In this document: in pieces, positions 39,991 to 48,597 of the stretch
How positions within the stretch are numbered: position 1 is the stretch's first letter
Layout of the letters: each line of letters starts with the position of its first letter
Source of the DNA: Magnetospirillum sp. 15-1
GTDB lineage: Bacteria > Pseudomonadota > Alphaproteobacteria > Rhodospirillales > Magnetospirillaceae
NCBI RefSeq assembly: GCF_900184795.1
Contig: NZ_FXXN01000025.1
Span: 382,542 to 446,541 of the forward strand
Direction of reading: 5' to 3'
DNA: 64,000 nt
Notes under the pieces: generated by a model
The model's database searches: none
What the model was told of the DNA's origin: nothing
Seen by the model: the letters and a program-made list of their open reading frames with translations, nothing else
Made by a program: the position numbers and the translations under genes

Positions 39991-40106
39991 ATTGGGGAGT
40001 AGCCGCCTTCGACTATCAGAAGGGGGCGCGTCAACAGACTTGGGCCTTTTGGCCCATGGCGCGTCCGGCCCGCGAGGCTTGGCGAGACCTTTGGCTTCGG
40101 AATCCT
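39991..40106 (+). promoter_or_regulatory. yybP-ykoY manganese riboswitch
   Basis: The conserved elements appear in order: GGGGAGTAGCC at 39994-40004, the GTCAACAGACTTGG segment at 40030-40043 with a GGGCC-TTTT-GGCCC hairpin (40042-40055), and GCGAGACCTTTGGC near 40082-40095. An 11-bp perfect hairpin (40116-40126 with 40152-40162) follows as a probable expression platform, 14 bases before the start of the Mn2+-exporter gene. In this RNA family Mn2+ binds between the two conserved loops and turns the exporter on. Confidence 0.85.
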
Positions 40107-40176
40107 GATCACCCAGGGATTGGGCGGGACTCCGGGCCATCGGTCGTGCATCGCCCAATCCCCCATTCGGTGCTTC

Positions 40177-40758
40177 ATGGACTCCCTGCTCGTATCCCTC
40201 GCCGTGGTCACGGCCGCCGAGATCGGCGACAAGACCCAGCTTCTCGCCCTTTTGCTGGCCGCCAAGTTCAGGAAGCCCATGGCCGTGGTCGCCGGCATCC
40301 TGGTAGCGACTTTGGCCAATCACGGTCTGGCGGCGTGGCTGGGCGTCGAGGTGGCCCGCTGGATCGGCCCCGAAACGATGCGCTGGATCGTTGGGCTTTC
40401 CTTTATCGCCATGGCCGCCTGGACCCTGGTTCCCGACAAGATGGACGAGAACGATCAGCCGAAAATGTGGGAGAAGGCCGGCCCCTTCGTCGCCACCGCC
40501 GTCTCGTTCTTCCTGGTGGAAATCGGCGACAAGACGCAAATCGCCACCATCGCCCTGGGTGCGCGCTTCGGCGACCTGCTGTTCGTCACCATGGGCACCA
40601 CCATGGGCATGCTGATCGCCGACGTGCCCGCCGTATTCGTGGGCAACGCCATGGCCGAGAAGCTGCCGCTCAAGCTGGTGCGCATGGTCGCCGCCGCCTT
40701 GTTCGCCATCCTGGGCGTGCTGGCGCTGACCGATGTGGGCAAGACGGTGATGGGGTAG
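40177..40758 (+). CDS. Probable Mn2+ exporter, UPF0016/Gdt1 (TMEM165) family
   Basis: A 193-residue inner-membrane protein with six predicted helices in two related halves. Each has the family signature: AEIGDKTQLLALLLAAKF near residue 15 and VEIGDKTQIATIALGARF near 125. Bacterial members export Mn2+ (for example MneA of Vibrio); eukaryotic ones move Ca2+/Mn2+. The riboswitch upstream strongly supports Mn2+ as substrate. ATG 40177 follows a C-rich spacer with no clear ribosome site, consistent with control of translation by the leader. The 294 bp upstream hold the riboswitch. Confidence 0.9.
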   Translation: MDSLLVSLAVVTAAEIGDKTQLLALLLAAKFRKPMAVVAGILVATLANHGLAAWLGVEVARWIGPETMRWIVGLSFIAMAAWTLVPDKMDENDQPKMWEKAGPFVATAVSFFLVEIGDKTQIATIALGARFGDLLFVTMGTTMGMLIADVPAVFVGNAMAEKLPLKLVRMVAAALFAILGVLALTDVGKTVMG

Positions 40759-40783
40759 GGATTTTCATGCGGAAACAATAATT

Positions 40784-40868
40784 TGAACCACGAAGGCGCG
40801 AAGGCACGAAGGAAAGGTGAAGGATATCTTCTTCGTGTTCCTTCGTGCCTCTGCGCCTTCGTGGTTCA
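40784..40868. repeat. Long hairpin of GAAGGCAC-type units
   Basis: Arms at 40784-40814 and 40838-40868 are inverted repeats matching 29 of 31 positions, made of units related to CACGAAGGC. Between them a short GAAGGATATCTTC palindrome forms the tip. It lies tail to tail between the exporter gene and recG. The right arm contains the recG stop codon (40866-40868). Confidence 0.85.
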
Positions 40869-42947
40869 TCCAGACCGCAACGTCCGCACCGCCGCGTCCC
40901 GCTCGAACAGGTAGAGCAGGACGCGGAGCGCCTCGCCTCTGGGGGATGACAGTTCGGGGTCGCGCTCCAGGATCAGGCGGGCGTCGTCGCGGGCGGCGGC
41001 CAGCAATTCCCCATGGATGGCGAGATCGGCGAGGCGGAATTCCGGCAGGCCGCTCTGGCGGGTGCCCAGCATCTCGCCGCCGCCCCGCAGGCGCAGGTCT
41101 TCCTCGGCGATACGGAAACCGTCCTCGGTGGCACGCATGATTTCCAGCCGCGCCTTGGCGATCTCGCCCAGCGGATGGCCGTAGAGCAGGAAACAGCGGG
41201 ATTCCAGGGTGCCGCGTCCCACCCGGCCGCGCAACTGGTGCAACTGGGCAAGACCGAAACGCTCGGCATGCTCGATCACCATGATGTTGGCCTCGGGCAC
41301 GTCGACGCCCACCTCGATCACCGTGGTGGCGACCAGGATGTCCAGTTGGCCGGCGGCGAACTCGGCCATCACCTTGTCCTTGGCGGCGCCCTTCATGCGG
41401 CCGTGCACCAGCCCGACCCTTTCGCCGAACACCTGGGAGAGGTGGCGGTGACGCTCCTCGGCGGCGGCAAGGTCCGAGGTTTCCGATTCCTCGACCAGCG
41501 GGCAGACCCAATAGGCCCGCGCCCCGCCGGCGATGGCCCGGCCGATTCCGGCCACCATCTCTTCCATGCGGGCCAGGGGCACCACGCGGGTGTCGATGGG
41601 CTTCCTGCCCGGCGGCTTCTCGTCCAGGCGCGACGCGTCCATGTCGCCATAGGCGGTGAGCAGCAGGGTGCGCGGGATGGGGGTGGCGGTCATCACCAGC
41701 ATATCCACCGCGAGGCCCTTGGCCGCCAGTTCCAGGCGCTGATGCACGCCGAAGCGGTGCTGCTCGTCGATCACCGCCAGGGCCAGATCCTTGAAGGCCA
41801 CGTCCTCCTGGAACAGCGCATGGGTCCCCAGCAGGATATGGATCTCGCCCGAGGCCAGCCCGGCCAGCACCGCGTCCCGCGCCTTTCCCTTGTCGCGTCC
41901 GGTCAGCAGGGCAACCCTGAGACCGGCCGCCTCGGCCAGCGGCGCGATGCCGGCGTAATGCTGGCGGGCGAGAATCTCGGTGGGCGCCATCATGGCGGCC
42001 TGACAGCCGGCCTCGACGGCGGTCAGCATGGCGAGCAGCGCCACCACCGTCTTGCCGCTGCCCACGTCGCCCTGCAGCAGGCGGAGCATGCGCATGGGCT
42101 GGGCCATGTCGGCGTCGATCTCGGCGAGCGAGCGGCTCTGCGCCCCGGTCAGGGTGTAGGGCAGGGCGGCCGTCACCTTGGCCCTGAGCGAACCGTCACC
42201 GACCAGGGCCCGGCCCTTGAGCCTCCTCATCTGGGCGCGAACCATGGCAAGGGCCAACTGATTGGCCAGCAATTCGTCGAAGGCGAGGCGGCGGCGAGAC
42301 GCGGTGTCGCCGGTGGCGGCGTGCTCGTCGGCGGGGTGGTGGACGGCCGTCAGGGCTTCGTGCCAGGTGGGCCAGCCCTGGCGGGCCAGCCACGCCGCAT
42401 CCTGCCATTCCGGCAGTTCCGGGGCCTTGGCCACGGCGGCGGCCACGGTCTTGGCCACCGCCCGGCCGGTCAGACCGGCGGTCAGGCCGTAGATAGGCTC
42501 GACGGCCATCACCTCGGCGATCTGGTCCAGCGGCACCATATGGTCGGGATGGCTGATCTGGATCTCGTTGTTGAAATGCTCGACCACGCCGCTGACCACG
42601 CGGATTTCACCCTCGGGCAACTGCTTCCTGAGCCAGTCCTCGCGCCCGTGGAAGAACACCAGATGCAAAAAGCCGGTCTCGTCGGCCATGCGCACCCGGT
42701 AGGGGCGTTTCGGCGACGAGGAGGGGAAATGGGCGTCGACCCGGAGCGTCAGGGTGGCCACCTTGCCGTGGGGTGCCTCGGCGATCTTGGGGGCGAAGCG
42801 GCGGTCGATCACCCCGGTGGGCAGGTGCCACAGCATATCCAGCACCTTTTCCCCCACCAGTCGCTGGTAGAGCGGCGCGAGGCGCGGACCGATGCCGGGC
42901 AGGCTGGTCACCGGGACGAACAGAGGAAACAGAACCTGGGGGCGCAT
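40866..42947 (-). CDS. recG: ATP-dependent DNA helicase RecG
   Basis: A 693-residue branched-DNA translocase for fork reversal and Holliday junction processing. The N-terminal wedge (OB) domain precedes LLQGDVGSGKTVVALLA (Walker A), VIDEQHRFGVHQR (Walker B) and late helicase motifs ATTVIEVGVDVPEANIMVIEHAERFGLAQLHQLRGRVGR. ATG 42947 gives the usual N-terminus; the open upstream frame is non-coding. It is divergent from sdhE across 59 bp. Its stop codon lies in the hairpin repeat. Confidence 0.97.
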   Translation of the reverse strand: MRPQVLFPLFVPVTSLPGIGPRLAPLYQRLVGEKVLDMLWHLPTGVIDRRFAPKIAEAPHGKVATLTLRVDAHFPSSSPKRPYRVRMADETGFLHLVFFHGREDWLRKQLPEGEIRVVSGVVEHFNNEIQISHPDHMVPLDQIAEVMAVEPIYGLTAGLTGRAVAKTVAAAVAKAPELPEWQDAAWLARQGWPTWHEALTAVHHPADEHAATGDTASRRRLAFDELLANQLALAMVRAQMRRLKGRALVGDGSLRAKVTAALPYTLTGAQSRSLAEIDADMAQPMRMLRLLQGDVGSGKTVVALLAMLTAVEAGCQAAMMAPTEILARQHYAGIAPLAEAAGLRVALLTGRDKGKARDAVLAGLASGEIHILLGTHALFQEDVAFKDLALAVIDEQHRFGVHQRLELAAKGLAVDMLVMTATPIPRTLLLTAYGDMDASRLDEKPPGRKPIDTRVVPLARMEEMVAGIGRAIAGGARAYWVCPLVEESETSDLAAAEERHRHLSQVFGERVGLVHGRMKGAAKDKVMAEFAAGQLDILVATTVIEVGVDVPEANIMVIEHAERFGLAQLHQLRGRVGRGTLESRCFLLYGHPLGEIAKARLEIMRATEDGFRIAEEDLRLRGGGEMLGTRQSGLPEFRLADLAIHGELLAAARDDARLILERDPELSSPRGEALRVLLYLFERDAAVRTLRSG

Positions 42948-43006
42948 GGCGGGCTGACATTCGGACGACGAGGGGCTATATCCTAGTCGGCTCCGAAACC
43001 GACGCA

Positions 43007-43285
43007 ATGCCGGATGCAATGGATCAAGATCGACTGAAGCGCCTGATGTTCCGTGCCCACCACATGGGCTCCAACGAGAACGATATCCTGTTCGGCGGTT
43101 TCGCCGCCAAGTATCTGGAAACACTGACCTCCCAGCAGGCCGAGCGTTTCGAATCGCTGATCGCCGAGAACGATTCCGACCTGTTCAACTGGGTGACCGG
43201 CAAGGCGGACATCCCGGCCGAACTCGACCACGACGTCATGGCCATGCTCAAGAAATTCGTTCAGAGCGAAGCCGCACCGATTTGA
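43007..43285 (+). CDS. sdhE: Succinate dehydrogenase assembly factor SdhE (DUF339/Sdh5)
   Basis: A 92-residue helical protein that helps attach FAD covalently to flavoproteins such as SdhA. The family signature is visible as RLMFRAHHMGSNENDILFGGFAAKYLETL (RGxxE-like RAHHMGSNEND). The ATG at 43007 is used, but a second ATG at 43019 (MDQDRLKRL) is equally possible. It overlaps mfd by 4 bases, so the two are translated together; that pairing is common in alphaproteobacteria. Confidence 0.88.
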   Translation: MPDAMDQDRLKRLMFRAHHMGSNENDILFGGFAAKYLETLTSQQAERFESLIAENDSDLFNWVTGKADIPAELDHDVMAMLKKFVQSEAAPI

Positions 43286-46200
43286 AAAACCTGGATAATC
43301 TTATCGCCGAGCCTGGGCGTCGCAAGGTCGCCGGTGCGCCGGAAGGGCGCGACGCCCTGCTGCTGGCCGAGTTGGCGGCCGGTGCCGGTGCGGCGGGTGG
43401 CATCCTGCACGTGGCCCGCGACGAGGGCCGCATGGCCCGCATGGCCGAGGCGCTGGCCTTCTTCGCCCCCGAGCTCCACGTACTGGAATTCCCCGGTTGG
43501 GATTGCGTGCCCTATGACCGCGTCTCGCCCCATGTGGACATGGTGGCGCGGCGTATCGATACGCTGGCCCGGCTGGCCGATGGGGTGAAGGGCGCCTTCG
43601 TGGTGTTGACCACCGTGCCCGCCTTGGCGCAAAGGGTGCCGCCGCGCGAGGCGCTGGCTTCGGCGACGCTGGACGCCCGCAAGGGCTCGGCGCTCTCCAT
43701 GGACAGGCTGATCGGCTTTTTGTCCAAGAACGGCTACGTGCGCGCCGATACGGTGATGGAGCCGGGTGAATACGCGGTCAGGGGCGGCATCGTCGATCTG
43801 TTCCCGCCGGGCTCGGCCGAGCCGCTGCGCCTCGACTTCTTCGGCGACGAGATCGACAGCGTGCGCTCCTTCGATCCCATGAGCCAGCGCACCACCGGAA
43901 CCGTGGCGGGCTTCGTCTGCCGCCCGGTCAGCGAGGTCGGGCTGGACGAGGCCTCCATCGCCCGCTTCCGCGCCGCCTACCGCGAGATGTTCGGGGTGGT
44001 GCAGGGGCCTGACCCGCTGTACGAGGCCATTTCCGAGGGCATCAAGTTCAACGGCATGGAGCACTGGCTGCCGCTGTTCCACGACGGCCTCGACACGCTG
44101 TTCGCCTATGTGCCCGAGGCCGCGGTGGTGCTCGACCACCAGTCGGACGAGGCGTTGAGCGCCCGCCATGCCCTGGTACTGGAATATTTCGACGCCCGCG
44201 CCGGTCTGGCCGGGTCCGGCCTGACCGAATCCGGCATGGTCTACCACCCCATTCCGCCCGAGCGGCTCTATCTCGAGCGCCAGGAATGGGACCGGCTGCT
44301 GGGCATGCGTCCGGTGCTGCACCTGTCGCCCTTCGATCCGGCCGAGGACGGTTCGCTGGATGCCGGCGGGCGCCTGGGGCGCGATTTCGCCGATATGCGG
44401 GCCCGTCCCGGAATCAACGTCTATGACTGCGTACGCGAGCATGCGGAGGAACAGGCCAAGGCTGGACGCCGCATGGTGATCGCCGCCTGGACGCAAGGGT
44501 CGCGCGACCGCCTGGCCGGAGTTCTCAAGGACCACGGCATCAAGGGCATCGAGACGGTGGAGGGCTGGGGCGACGTCCAGGCCCTGGATAAGGGGCGGGT
44601 GGCGGTCGCCGTTCTCGGCCTCGACCACGGCTTCACCACGCCCAAGCTGGCCGTGGTTACCGAGCAGGACATTCTGGGCGACCGGCTGGCGCGGCCGGCC
44701 CGCAAGAAGAAGAAGGGCGCCCAGTTCATCGCCGAGGCCTCGGCCCTGGCCGAAGGCGACCTGGTGGTGCATGTCGAGCACGGCATCGGCCGCTATGACG
44801 GGCTGGTCGCCCTGGAAGTGTCGGGGGCGCCCCACGATTGCCTGCGGGTGATCTATGACGGCGGCGACAAGCTGTTCGTGCCGGTGGAGAACATCGATGT
44901 GCTCACCCGCTTCGGCTCGGAGCAGGCGGGCGTGTCGCTCGACAAGCTGGGCGGCACGGCGTGGCAGGCCCGCAAGGCCAAGCTGAAGAAGCGTATCAGG
45001 GACATCGCCGACCAGTTGATCGGTATCGCCGCCCAGCGCAAGATGCGCCAGGGCGAGGCGCTGGTGCCGGCGGAAGGCCTCTACGACGAGTTCTGCGCCC
45101 GCTTCCCCTTCGCCGAGACCGACGACCAGCTTCGGGCCATCGAGGATTCCATCGCCGATCTGGCCTCGGGCAAGCCCATGGACCGCCTGATCTGCGGCGA
45201 TGTCGGTTTCGGCAAGACCGAGGTCGCCATGCGCGTCGCCTTCGTGGCGGCCCTCCAGGGGCTTCAGGTCGCCGTGGTGGTGCCGACCACGCTGCTGGCC
45301 CGCCAGCATTACCGCACCTTCAAGGAACGCTTCGCCGGCCTGCCGGTGCGGGTGGAGCAGCTTTCGCGCCTCGTCACCGCCAAGCATGCCTCCGAGGTCA
45401 AGGCCGGGGTGGCCGACGGCTCGGTCGACATCGTGGTCGGCACCCACGCGCTGCTGGCCAAGGGCATTTCCTTCAAGCGCCTGGGCCTGCTGATCATCGA
45501 CGAGGAGCAGCATTTCGGCGTCGCCCACAAGGAACGCCTGAAGCAACTGAAATCCGACGTCCATGTGCTGACGCTGACCGCCACGCCCATTCCCCGCACC
45601 CTGCAGATGGCGCTGTCGGGCGTGAAGGAGATGAGCGTCATCGCCACGCCGCCGGTGGACCGTCTGGCGGTGCGTACCTTCGTGCTGCCCTACGACCCGG
45701 TGGTGCTGCGCGAATCCATCCTGCGCGAGCGCTACCGGGGCGGACAGGTGTTCTATGTCTGCCCGCGCCTCGCCGATATCGACCGGGTGGCCGAGCGCCT
45801 CGCCAAGCTGGTGCCCGAGGTCAAGACCGCCGTGGCCCATGGCCGCCTTGCCCCCGCCGACCTGGAAGAGGTGATGGTGGCGTTCGGCGACAAGCAGTAC
45901 GACGTGCTGCTGTCCACCAACATCATCGAATCCGGCATCGACATGCCGTCGGTCAACACCCTGATCATCCACCGCGCCGACATGTTCGGCCTGGGCCAGC
46001 TCTATCAACTGCGCGGCCGGGTGGGGCGAAGCAAGACGCGCGGCTACGCCTATTTCACGCTGCCCAACGACAAGGTGCTGTCCAAGGCGGCGGAAAAGCG
46101 GCTGCAGGTGATGCAGGCGCTCGATACCCTGGGCGCCGGCTTCCAACTGGCCAGCCATGACCTGGACATTCGCGGCGCCGGCAATCTGCTGGGCGAGGAG

Positions 46201-46755
46201 CAGTCGGGCCACATCCGCGAGGTGGGCATCGAACTCTATCAGCAGCTTCTGGAGGAGGCGGTGGCCGCCGCCAAGGGCGGGCAGGGGGGCGAGGCCGCCG
46301 AGGAATGGTCGCCGCAGATCGCCGTCGGCACGCCGGTGCTGATCCCCGAGACCTATGTGGCCGATCTGTCGGTGCGCCTGTCGCTGTATCGCCGCATCGG
46401 CGGACTAGCCGATCAGGCGGAGATCGAGGCCCTGGCCGCCGAGTTGATCGACCGCTTCGGCAAGCTGCCGCCCGAGGTGGAGAACCTGCTGGAAGTGGTC
46501 GCCATCAAGGCCCTGTGCAAGCTGGCCGGTATCGACAAGGTGGATTCGGGGCCCAAGGGCGCCGTGGTCTCCCTGCGCGGCAACGTCTTCGCCAATCCCG
46601 GCGCCCTGGTGCAGTTCATCGCGCGGTCGGCCGGTTCGTGCAAGATCCGACCCGATCACAAGATCGTCTTCCTGCGCGCCTGGGAGGACCCGAAACAACG
46701 CATAACCGGATTGCGCAACGTTATCGGTAAATTGGCGGAATTGGCTTCCGCCTGA
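43282..46755 (+). CDS. mfd: Transcription-repair coupling factor Mfd
   Basis: A 1157-residue SF2 translocase that removes RNA polymerase stalled at lesions and recruits UvrA. The N-terminal UvrB-like region (DCVPYDRVSPHVDMVARRIDTL) is followed by the RNAP-interaction (CarD-like) domain at about residues 490-580 (LVVHVEHGIGRYDGL). Walker A LICGDVGFGKTEVAMR and Walker B LLIIDEEQHFG belong to the RecG-like motor, followed by NIIESGIDMPSVNTLIIHRADMFGLGQLYQLRGRVGRS and the C-terminal TRCF domain. It starts at TTG 43282 within the end of sdhE. Confidence 0.97.
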   Translation: MKNLDNLIAEPGRRKVAGAPEGRDALLLAELAAGAGAAGGILHVARDEGRMARMAEALAFFAPELHVLEFPGWDCVPYDRVSPHVDMVARRIDTLARLADGVKGAFVVLTTVPALAQRVPPREALASATLDARKGSALSMDRLIGFLSKNGYVRADTVMEPGEYAVRGGIVDLFPPGSAEPLRLDFFGDEIDSVRSFDPMSQRTTGTVAGFVCRPVSEVGLDEASIARFRAAYREMFGVVQGPDPLYEAISEGIKFNGMEHWLPLFHDGLDTLFAYVPEAAVVLDHQSDEALSARHALVLEYFDARAGLAGSGLTESGMVYHPIPPERLYLERQEWDRLLGMRPVLHLSPFDPAEDGSLDAGGRLGRDFADMRARPGINVYDCVREHAEEQAKAGRRMVIAAWTQGSRDRLAGVLKDHGIKGIETVEGWGDVQALDKGRVAVAVLGLDHGFTTPKLAVVTEQDILGDRLARPARKKKKGAQFIAEASALAEGDLVVHVEHGIGRYDGLVALEVSGAPHDCLRVIYDGGDKLFVPVENIDVLTRFGSEQAGVSLDKLGGTAWQARKAKLKKRIRDIADQLIGIAAQRKMRQGEALVPAEGLYDEFCARFPFAETDDQLRAIEDSIADLASGKPMDRLICGDVGFGKTEVAMRVAFVAALQGLQVAVVVPTTLLARQHYRTFKERFAGLPVRVEQLSRLVTAKHASEVKAGVADGSVDIVVGTHALLAKGISFKRLGLLIIDEEQHFGVAHKERLKQLKSDVHVLTLTATPIPRTLQMALSGVKEMSVIATPPVDRLAVRTFVLPYDPVVLRESILRERYRGGQVFYVCPRLADIDRVAERLAKLVPEVKTAVAHGRLAPADLEEVMVAFGDKQYDVLLSTNIIESGIDMPSVNTLIIHRADMFGLGQLYQLRGRVGRSKTRGYAYFTLPNDKVLSKAAEKRLQVMQALDTLGAGFQLASHDLDIRGAGNLLGEEQSGHIREVGIELYQQLLEEAVAAAKGGQGGEAAEEWSPQIAVGTPVLIPETYVADLSVRLSLYRRIGGLADQAEIEALAAELIDRFGKLPPEVENLLEVVAIKALCKLAGIDKVDSGPKGAVVSLRGNVFANPGALVQFIARSAGSCKIRPDHKIVFLRAWEDPKQRITGLRNVIGKLAELASA

Positions 46756-46793
46756 AAATGGAGTATAGGCGAATCCCGCCTTTAGGAACCGAC

Positions 46794-47996
46794 ATGAAAT
46801 ACCCCACGCCCCCCACCGTCATTCCTCTCGACAACATCCTGCCTGACGAACCCCTGCTGATGATGGGCGCCGGCCCCGTGCCGATTCCGCCCAAGGTGGC
46901 CATGGCCAACTCGCTGATCATCAATCACCTGGGCGACACCATGAACGCGGTGATCGAGCAGGTGAAGACCATGGGGCGCTACGTCTTCCAGACCGCTTCG
47001 CCCCACGTCATGGGCGTGGCCGGCCCGGCCTCGGCCGCCATGGAGATGGCCATCGCCAATCTGGTGGAGCCGGGGACCCGTGTCCTGTCCATCTGCAACG
47101 GCCTGTTCTCCAAGCGTCTGGCCGAGATGGCCACCCGCGTCGGCGGCGATGTCACCATTCTCAACGCTCCGGATAAGCGCGCCGTTGCCGCCGAGGACGT
47201 GGAAAAGCTGCTGAAGACCGGCGACTTCCAGATTCTGACCGTGGTGCAGGGCGAGACCTCCAACACGGTGTGGAACCGCGATCTGGTGGAAATCTGCGGC
47301 CTGGGCAAGAAATACGGCTGTCTCAACATCGTCGATGCGGTGTGCACGCTGTCCACCATGCCCATGGAAATGGACGAGTGGATGGTGGATGCCGTCATCA
47401 CCGGCGGCCAGAAGGGCCTGTCCTCCATCCCCGGCGTATCGCTGATCGCCTTCTCGGAAGAGGCCTTCACCCGCATCGAGAAGCGTAATTCCCCCATGGC
47501 CCATTGGTGCCTGGACGCCCGGCTGGCCCACCAGTTCTGGCACAACCACTCCTACCACTACACCGCTCCGGTATCGGGCATCCTGGCGCTGCACGAGGCG
47601 CTGCGCCTGATCGGCGACGAGACCCTGCCGGGCCGCTTCCGACGCCACGCCCAGTGCTCGATTGCGCTGCAGCGGGGCGTGCTGGCCATGGGCCTCAAAC
47701 TGCTGATCGAGGAGGATTCCCGCCTCAACTCGGTGGTCGGTATCGAACTGCCCGATTACATCTCGGCCGATCAGGTCCGCCACATCATGAGTCAGGTGCA
47801 CAAGGTGGAAATCTCCGGCGCCTTCGGCCTGCCCATCGTCCGTATCGGCCAGATGGGCGAGCAAAGCCGCGCGCCCAACCTGTTCCGCACCCTGCACGCG
47901 CTGGGCTCCGCCATGCGGGCGGCCGGCGGCAAGGTGGACATGCCCGGCGGCATGGCCGAACTGGAACGCAGTCTGGCGTCGGAGGTGAGGGGGTAG
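46794..47996 (+). CDS. Class V PLP-dependent aminotransferase (serine/alanine-glyoxylate type)
   Basis: A 400-residue fold type I aminotransferase similar to alanine-, serine- or ureidoglycine-glyoxylate aminotransferases. The start PLLMMGAGPVPIPPKVAMA, the PLP contact VQGETSNTVWN and the Lys loop in VITGGQKGLSSIPGVSLIAF are visible. The exact amino donor is not determinable. ATG 46794 follows TTTAGGAACC; the 12-residue upstream extension is unlikely. A dense inverted-repeat spacer (47997-48152) and a terminator follow. It does not look linked to mfd except by closeness. Confidence 0.85.
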   Translation: MKYPTPPTVIPLDNILPDEPLLMMGAGPVPIPPKVAMANSLIINHLGDTMNAVIEQVKTMGRYVFQTASPHVMGVAGPASAAMEMAIANLVEPGTRVLSICNGLFSKRLAEMATRVGGDVTILNAPDKRAVAAEDVEKLLKTGDFQILTVVQGETSNTVWNRDLVEICGLGKKYGCLNIVDAVCTLSTMPMEMDEWMVDAVITGGQKGLSSIPGVSLIAFSEEAFTRIEKRNSPMAHWCLDARLAHQFWHNHSYHYTAPVSGILALHEALRLIGDETLPGRFRRHAQCSIALQRGVLAMGLKLLIEEDSRLNSVVGIELPDYISADQVRHIMSQVHKVEISGAFGLPIVRIGQMGEQSRAPNLFRTLHALGSAMRAAGGKVDMPGGMAELERSLASEVRG

Positions 47997-48100
47997 GGGC
48001 GTCAACAGGAACGCGAAGCAAATTATTTTTCCTGTTCACGTTTGCTTCCCGTTGCGAGTCGCTAAGGACTGTGCCCCTATAACCCCATTGGGTTTCAAGA

Positions 48101-48136
48101 AATCCCTTCAACGGTTCGCCGCTGAAGGGATTTTTT
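48101..48136 (+). terminator. Rho-independent terminator
   Basis: Inverted arms around 48102-48110 and 48123-48131 (ATCCCTTCA and TGAAGGGAT) are followed by six T residues ending at 48136. It ends the aminotransferase transcript. A second imperfect hairpin lies just upstream, with arms 48010-48022 and 48041-48053 matching 12 of 13. Confidence 0.8.
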
Positions 48137-48152
48137 GTTGAGGACTCCGTCC

Positions 48153-48347
48153 ATGCCGAACTTGGGATTCATGGTTCTGGTAGGGTTGATCACGCTGGCC
48201 TCGGGGGCTGCGTCGGTAACCCTTGCCCTGATCCCTGATCTTGGCCTGTCGCCCCATGCCGCTTCTCTGATCCAGATGTTCTCCGACACCTGGAAGATAG
48301 GTGTCGGAGCGCTCATCGGCGCCGGCAGAGAGTTTGGCTCCCGGTGA
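48153..48347 (+). CDS. Small membrane protein, 64 residues
   Basis: A short frame starting MPNLGFMVLVGLITLASGAA, with one hydrophobic helix near the N-terminus (residues ~5-33) and an amphipathic C-terminal part (SLIQMFSDTWKIGVGALIGA). I do not recognise it. It follows the terminator by 16 bp, so it would need its own promoter or readthrough. The stop lies just before a composite repeat. The hydrophobic pattern supports it, but the ribosome site (GAGG about 11 bases upstream) is only moderate. Confidence 0.45.
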   Translation: MPNLGFMVLVGLITLASGAASVTLALIPDLGLSPHAASLIQMFSDTWKIGVGALIGAGREFGSR

Positions 48348-48350
48348 ATT

Positions 48351-48560
48351 CACCACCAAGGCACCAAGGACACCAAGAGGATATTTCCGTATTTCGTCAT
48401 GCCCGGACTTGTTCCGGGCATCCACGCCCGTCAGCCCGACGCATTGTTTCAGGGAAATTCGTGCGGAACCGCATGGATGGCCGGGGCAAGCCCGGCCATG
48501 ACGGCGAGAGAGAGGCCCGTCCTCGGCTCCGCCCTCTTGGTGTCCTTGGTGTCTTGGTGG
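48351..48560. repeat. Composite hairpin element, copy 2
   Basis: Outer arms at 48353-48380 and 48533-48560 match inversely at 27 of 28 positions and consist of ACCAAGGAC-type units. The interior holds two inverse REP-like palindromes (around 48395-48426 and 48473-48503). It resembles the element at 25248-25448 in order and sequence. It occupies most of the gap between the small membrane protein and the FrnE-like gene. Confidence 0.8.
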
Positions 48561-48597
48561 TCGGACCGACTTTTCCGTGCCCCCGAACCGGTACGAT

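Noticed and set aside
43261-46212. 983-codon open frame on the minus strand opposite mfd
   Set aside because: The plus frame encodes complete Mfd motifs. The minus frame has the His/Gln/Gly-rich composition typical of antisense frames in GC-rich genes and no recognisable domain.
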